The position numbers and the translations under genes are program-made. The notes below the pieces were generated by a model. That model did no database searches. It was not told the origin of the DNA and worked only from the letters and a program-made list of their open reading frames with translations. Positions 16,143-19,558 of a DNA stretch of 19,558 nucleotides are shown here, in pieces. Origin of the DNA: CAZFVY01 sp964522665. Lineage in GTDB: Bacteria; Verrucomicrobiota; Verrucomicrobiia; Limisphaerales; CAZFVY01. The stretch's first letter is position 1. Every line of letters begins with the position of its first letter. The stretch lies in assembly GCA_964522665.1 (NCBI GenBank), contig CAZFVY010000122.1, forward strand, positions 1 to 19,558. The letters run 5' to 3'.

Positions 16143-19034
16143 TCATTGGCAGGCCTCGCAGGTTGGATCGTCGATGCGGCAAAGGGCAATCCCCTCGTCC
16201 GGCGGAGGGACCGGTGGTCCGCCGGTTTGCTCGCGCGGCACTGCAACCTGCGCCGACGCGCTTTGGTTTTTCATCCAGCGCGGCTGGAGGCCCCGGCGGT
16301 TGACATCCGTCGTCGATTTCTCAACCTGGGTGGCGGCTAACGAGCGGAGATAGTAGGTCGTTTTCAAACCCTTCTCCCAGGCCAGCAGATACATGTCGCT
16401 GAGTTGTCGTCCGTTCGGCTGCGCGAGGTAAAGATTCAGCGATTGTCCCATGTCGAGCCACTTCTGGCGGCGGCTGGCGCACTCGATAAGCCAGCGCGGC
16501 TCGATCTCAAACGCGGTCCGATAAAGCGCCTTCAATTCCACGGGCACGCGGTCGATGGCTTGGACTGACCCATCGTAGTATTTGAGATCATCGACCATCT
16601 CGGCGTCCCAGAGGTCAAGGCGCGTGAGGTCGGCCACCAGGTAATGGTTAACCGACGTGAAATCTCCGCTGAGGTTTGATTTCGCAAAGAGGTGCTTGTA
16701 GGCCGGCTCGATCGACTGGCTGACGCCGGCGATGTTCGAGATCGTGGCGGTCGGAGCGATCGCCATCGTATTGGAATTGCGCAGGCCGTGCCGGCGAATA
16801 GCGTCGCGGATGGGTCGCCAATCGAGGCGACTGCCGCGGTCCATCTCGAGGAACCCGCCTCGTTCGCGGGCGAGTAATTCAATGGTGTCGAGAGGCAAGA
16901 GACCTTGGCTCCATTTTGAACCGGAATAGGTGGGATAAGCGCCGCGCTCTCGCGCCAATTCCGCCGAAGCGGCCAACGTGTGCCAGGCGATCAACTCCAT
17001 GCTTTCGTCCGCGAACTCCACCGCGGCTTGGCTGGCGTACGGGAGCCGGAGTTGAAAAATGGCGTCTTGGAATCCCATGATGCCGAGGCCGACGGGGCGA
17101 TGCCGGAGATTGGCGTGCCGGGCTTCCGGAGTGGGATAGAAGTTGACGTCGATGACATTATCCAGCATCCGGACCGCGGTGCGGATCGTCCGCGCGAGCG
17201 CGTCGCGATCCAGTTCGCCCGCGCGAAGGTGAGCGACGAGATTGAGCGAACCGAGATTGCAGACGGCTGTTTCATCCGGCGAGGTGTTTAGGAGGATTTC
17301 GGTGCAGAGATTTGAACTGTGGACGACGCCGACATGGCTTTGGGGAGAGCGGATATTCGACGGGTCCTTGAACGTGAGCCAGGGATGCCCGGTTTCAAAC
17401 AGAGCCGTCAGCATTTTTCGCCATAGGGCGGTGGCCTCGATGCGTTTGAACAGTTTGATCCGGCCCTCGTCCGCCAGACGTTCGTACGTCTCATAGCGGT
17501 TGACAAAGGCGGACCCGTAAAGCTCGTGAAGATCGGGAACGTCGCTCGGGCTGAACAGCGTCCAGAACCCGCCCGCTTTGACCCGTTTCATGAACAGGTC
17601 GGGAATCCAGGCGGCTGTATTCATATCCGGCGTGCGGCGGCGTTCGTCGCCGGTGTTCTTGCGCAACTCGAGGAAGTCCTCGATGTCGAGGTGCCAGACT
17701 TCGAGGTACGCGCAGATCGCGCCTTTTCGTTTGCCACCTTGGTTGACGGCGACGGCCGTATCGTTGACGACTTTGAGGAAGGGGATTACGCCTTGGCTTG
17801 TTCCGTTAGTGCCGTGAATATGGGCGCCGGTGGCGCGGATGTTGGTCCAGTCATTGCCCAAACCGCCGGCCCACTTGGAGAGACGGGCGTCGTCGCTGAT
17901 GACCTTAAAGATGTGTTCCAAGTCGTCCGTGACGGCGCTGAGATAGCAGGAACTGAGTTGCGGGTGCGGCGTCCCGGAATTGAACAGCGTCGGCGTGCTG
18001 CTGAGGAAGCGAAACGTCGAGAGGACTTCGTAAAACTCAATCGCGCGAGCCTCCTTTTCTGAGCCTTCGTTCAGCGCCAGTCCCATCGCGACGCGCATCC
18101 AGAAATACTGCGTCGTCTCGAGGCGCCGGCCTGCGTGATGGATCAGATAACGGTCGTAGAGCGTCTGCGCGCCGATGCAGGTGAATTGCGCGTCGCGGTC
18201 GAGGCGTAGCGCGTCCGCCAGGCGTGGCAGATCGAAGGTCGCTAAGGCCGGCGCCAATCGGCTGGCTTCAATTCCGCGCGCGATGTAAGTGGGAAAATGA
18301 TTACGATGCGCCGACGCTAAGCTCGCTTGGTCCGTGAAGGTCGGCAGCGTCTCGCGGTAGAGTCTCTGGAGCAACAGGCGGGCGGCGACAAACGTGTATT
18401 CCGGCGCCTGCTCGATGCGCGAGCGGGCCGCCAGGATGAGCGCTTGCTCGATCTCCTCCGGCTTGACGCCGTCGTAGAGATTCCGGAGCGCCTCCTCGGC
18501 AAGGTCGCGCCCGTTGCAAGACGGCTCCAAATCTCGACAAGCCGTGGTGGCATGCCGACGAATCCGTTGTGGATCCAGCGGCTCACGGCTTCCGTCGCCG
18601 AGGGTAACGTAGAGTTGCGCTTGCGCGATCCCTTCAACCGTTCGTTGACCGCGCAGCGCGCGCGCCTTGCGGCGCTCCTCACGGTAGAGGATGTAACGGC
18701 GGGCCACGGCGTGGTGGCCCGCGGCCATCAAGTGGGTTTCGACCAGGTCCTGAAGTTGCTCGATTTCCAACGTGTCACCGCGCACGGCCCGCGCGAGCGC
18801 GGCGTTGATGACGGCGTTGGCGACGCTGATCACACTGTCTTGGGCGGATGGTGGAAGCAAGCGCGACCCGAGAACTCCGGCGTCGGCCTTGAACGCCGCT
18901 TCCAACGCGAGTTGAATGCGGGTTTCGTCGAAGGGAACGATCCGTCCGTCGCGTTTGCGAACGAGGAATTCCTGGCCTTGGAGTGGGTCTAATTGAACCA
19001 GCCGAAGCTGGCCGTCGAGTTGTTCATGCAACAT
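16143..19034 (-). CDS. nrdA: Class I ribonucleotide reductase large (catalytic) subunit with two ATP-cones
   Basis: NrdA reduces ribonucleoside diphosphates. The 963-aa product exceeds E. coli NrdA (761 aa), largely through an extra N-terminal ATP-cone (22-120, with VRKRDG at 25-30). A second cone (about 140-230) has VTLGDG in place of VTKRDG. Catalytic residues are present: Cys363 (SSCYLS), Asn575, Cys577 and Glu579 (SSNLCTEI), Cys592 (VCNLGSLNL), the radical-relay pair Tyr894-Tyr895 (KTTYYLR) and the C-terminal thiol pair Cys959/Cys962 (CEACQ). The ATG at 19034 was chosen because the cone then begins about 20 residues in, as in relatives. An upstream ATG at 19184 would translate the leader hairpins. 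The gene lies downstream of a B12 riboswitch and NrdR-like boxes and upstream of nrdB, its partner. Confidence 0.95.
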   Translation of the reverse strand: MLHEQLDGQLRLVQLDPLQGQEFLVRKRDGRIVPFDETRIQLALEAAFKADAGVLGSRLLPPSAQDSVISVANAVINAALARAVRGDTLEIEQLQDLVETHLMAAGHHAVARRYILYREERRKARALRGQRTVEGIAQAQLYVTLGDGSREPLDPQRIRRHATTACRDLEPSCNGRDLAEEALRNLYDGVKPEEIEQALILAARSRIEQAPEYTFVAARLLLQRLYRETLPTFTDQASLASAHRNHFPTYIARGIEASRLAPALATFDLPRLADALRLDRDAQFTCIGAQTLYDRYLIHHAGRRLETTQYFWMRVAMGLALNEGSEKEARAIEFYEVLSTFRFLSSTPTLFNSGTPHPQLSSCYLSAVTDDLEHIFKVISDDARLSKWAGGLGNDWTNIRATGAHIHGTNGTSQGVIPFLKVVNDTAVAVNQGGKRKGAICAYLEVWHLDIEDFLELRKNTGDERRRTPDMNTAAWIPDLFMKRVKAGGFWTLFSPSDVPDLHELYGSAFVNRYETYERLADEGRIKLFKRIEATALWRKMLTALFETGHPWLTFKDPSNIRSPQSHVGVVHSSNLCTEILLNTSPDETAVCNLGSLNLVAHLRAGELDRDALARTIRTAVRMLDNVIDVNFYPTPEARHANLRHRPVGLGIMGFQDAIFQLRLPYASQAAVEFADESMELIAWHTLAASAELARERGAYPTYSGSKWSQGLLPLDTIELLARERGGFLEMDRGSRLDWRPIRDAIRRHGLRNSNTMAIAPTATISNIAGVSQSIEPAYKHLFAKSNLSGDFTSVNHYLVADLTRLDLWDAEMVDDLKYYDGSVQAIDRVPVELKALYRTAFEIEPRWLIECASRRQKWLDMGQSLNLYLAQPNGRQLSDMYLLAWEKGLKTTYYLRSLAATQVEKSTTDVNRRGLQPRWMKNQSASAQVAVPREQTGGPPVPPPDEGIALCRIDDPTCEACQ

Positions 19035-19088
19035 GTCGAGACTTTTTAGTTGGCGGCGGCCAAACCGCGTTTCACTTCTGAGGGAAAC

Positions 19089-19135
19089 CCCTCGCGGGAC
19101 GCGGGCATAAAAAATCCCGCGTCCACTCGCGAGGG
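19089..19135 (-). promoter_or_regulatory. Long leader hairpin ahead of nrdA (alternative to the terminator-like fold)
   Basis: On the minus strand CCCTCGCG pairs with CGCGAGGG (8 bp). After a 3-nt bulge, GGACGCGGG pairs with CCCGCGTCC (9 bp) around a 10-nt loop holding a U6 run and an AUG. At 17 bp it is the strongest fold in the leader, about 55 nt upstream of the nrdA ATG. It reuses the 3' arm and U-tract of the terminator-like hairpin at 19109-19147, so the two cannot coexist. Confidence 0.65.
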
Positions 19136-19147
19136 AGTGAAGGCGGG
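19109..19147 (-). terminator. Terminator-like hairpin in the nrdA leader (riboswitch expression platform candidate)
   Basis: Read on the minus strand, CCCGC pairs with GCGGG (5 bp). After a 3x3 internal loop, CACTC pairs with GAGTG (5 bp) around a 6-nt loop. The stem is followed directly by A and six U residues. This is the arrangement of an intrinsic terminator, placed about 90 nt after the riboswitch and before nrdA, as expected if B12 binding causes early termination. The internal loop weakens the call. Confidence 0.5.
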
Positions 19148-19185
19148 CGTCGCAGACTGCAAGTCGGCTCGTCTTATCCCTCATC

Positions 19186-19226
19186 CGGTCGTTGGCGCGA
19201 CCGTTGCCTCCGGCGGAGGCCGGAGG
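19186..19226 (-). promoter_or_regulatory. Two small hairpins between riboswitch and terminator-like fold
   Basis: CGGTCG/CGACCG (6 bp, 6-nt loop, 19186-19203) and CCTCCGGC/GCCGGAGG (8 bp, 4-nt loop, 19207-19226) lie back to back just after the riboswitch. They are probably leader structure that spaces or insulates the aptamer from the expression platform. No complementarity forming a clear antiterminator was worked out. Confidence 0.4.
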
Positions 19227-19236
19227 GCTTGATGAG

Positions 19237-19408
19237 CGTGAATGAGCAGGTCTTCTGGCTCCGAGGTCGTCCTACTCCGCCAGCCTTTCCATCCCTTTGG
19301 ACAGTGGCTCTCGTGGCGTTTCGTCGCTCGATACAGCGGCGCTACCGCACGGGATTTGCACCCGATTCCCTATTCTCCCCTGGCCGTGGCCGGGGGCACT
19401 CGTTCACG
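19237..19408 (-). ncRNA. Cobalamin (vitamin B12) riboswitch
   Basis: Read on the minus strand, this element has the ordered landmarks of the cobalamin aptamer (Rfam RF00174 type): AGTGCCCCCGGCC, then GAATAGGGAA, GGGTGCAAATCCCG and GCGCCGCTGT, and finally the B12 box AGCCAGAAGACCTGC (revcomp of 19246-19260). The closing P1 helix is visible: CGTGAA pairs with TTCACG, and GAG with CTC after one mismatch, which sets the limits 19408 and 19237. It lies about 200 nt upstream of the nrdA ATG in the same orientation. In known systems B12 binding switches the downstream gene off, here by a terminator-like hairpin or by the leader fold. The call rests on recognised consensus, not on a covariance search. 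Confidence 0.93.
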
Positions 19409-19415
19409 TTTGAAA

Positions 19416-19431
19416 GCACAACAGGTTGTGC
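19416..19431. promoter_or_regulatory. NrdR box 1 (proximal to riboswitch)
   Basis: GCACAACAGGTTGTGC contains CACAA-N4-TTGTG, the same arms and spacing as the NrdR consensus ACACAATATATTGTGT. It is part of an 18-bp perfect palindrome (19415-19432). It lies just upstream of the riboswitch and 31 bp from a second, weaker box. Confidence 0.75.
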
Positions 19432-19446
19432 TCGATTACAAAGAAC

Positions 19447-19462
19447 TGTCTATAGGTTGTAC
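19447..19462. promoter_or_regulatory. NrdR box 2 (overlaps the promoter)
   Basis: TGTCTATAGGTTGTAC keeps the right half of the NrdR consensus (TTGT) and shares AGGTTGT with box 1; the left half is degenerate. Start-to-start distance to box 1 is exactly 31 bp, three helical turns, the known phasing of paired NrdR boxes. It overlaps both possible -10 elements, so binding would block RNA polymerase. Confidence 0.6.
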
Positions 19463-19482
19463 GAAGAGGAATCGGCTGTCAA
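19449..19482 (-). promoter_or_regulatory. Promoter candidate for the nrdA-nrdB-dcd operon
   Basis: On the minus strand a consensus -35 TTGACA lies at 19482-19477. Two -10 candidates follow: TACAAC (19461-19456, 15-bp spacer) and TATAGA (19454-19449, 22-bp spacer). Neither spacing is ideal, so the exact -10 is open. The position just upstream of the NrdR boxes and riboswitch supports a promoter here. Confidence 0.4.
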
Positions 19483-19558
19483 GAGAGTTTTCGATTCTGT
19501 TGCGGTCCAAATTGGCAAGAGCAACGCTGGCGTGACGGTCGCCTTGAGAAGCCTCTTT

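Noticed and set aside
15961..16182. 73-codon frame overlapping the metE remnant
   Set aside because: It is out of frame with the MetE-like sequence and has low-complexity Arg/Ser/Gly content.
19046..19108. 20-codon leader ORF whose ATG lies in the loop of the leader hairpin and which ends 11 bp before nrdA
   Set aside because: No Shine-Dalgarno and no regulatory codon pattern; short frames like this are expected by chance.
19035..19184. N-terminal extension of NrdA from an ATG at 19184
   Set aside because: It would translate the terminator-like and 17-bp hairpins, has no family similarity, and would place 72 residues before the ATP-cone; the ATG at 19034 fits relatives.

Overview
This window is high-GC, gene-dense bacterial DNA. 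Several markers point to the PVC group, most likely Verrucomicrobiota. The ribonucleotide reductase small subunit matches the Chlamydia-type class Ic enzyme residue for residue. A DUF4912 protein is paired with a GH57 branching enzyme, a CRTAC1-like FG-GAP/ASPIC protein is present, and the intergenic spacers carry hairpin-rich repeats. The assignment is an inference, because no rRNA or other phylogenetic marker lies in the window.

Layout, left to right. (1) 2-1531, plus strand: the 3' part of an FG-GAP/VCBS-repeat protein ending in an ASPIC/UnbV domain, cut by the window edge. (2) 1578-2222, minus: a GNAT-fold protein with a C-terminal membrane anchor. (3) 2421-6000, plus: two adjacent ABC half-transporters with complementary active-site defects, as expected for a heterodimeric exporter. 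(4) 6046-7809, minus: a CLC-family anion channel/transporter with two CBS domains. (5) 7810-8315: a spacer with two copies of a ~112-bp, two-hairpin repeat. (6) 8316-10421, plus: NAD+-dependent DNA ligase LigA. (7) 10465-12039 and 12072-13751, minus: a GH57 1,4-alpha-glucan branching enzyme and an upstream DUF4912 protein. (8) 13752-14130: a spacer without a supported gene. (9) 14131-19482, minus: a deoxyribonucleotide-synthesis operon.

The operon in (9) is the most interesting part. In transcription order it has a TTGACA promoter candidate, two NrdR-box-like operators 31 bp apart, a cobalamin (B12) riboswitch, a leader with mutually exclusive hairpins including a terminator-like one, nrdA with two ATP-cones (the inner one degenerate), a remnant of the 3' end of metE, nrdB of class Ic (Phe in place of the radical Tyr), and dcd (dCTP deaminase). 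The logic suggested is that a B12-independent RNR is repressed both by high (d)ATP through NrdR and by B12 through the riboswitch. The cell presumably makes dNTPs with a B12-dependent class II RNR when B12 is available. The metE remnant belongs to the other classic B12-riboswitch isozyme gene. It hints that the locus once held metE, or that nrdA captured a metE regulatory region.
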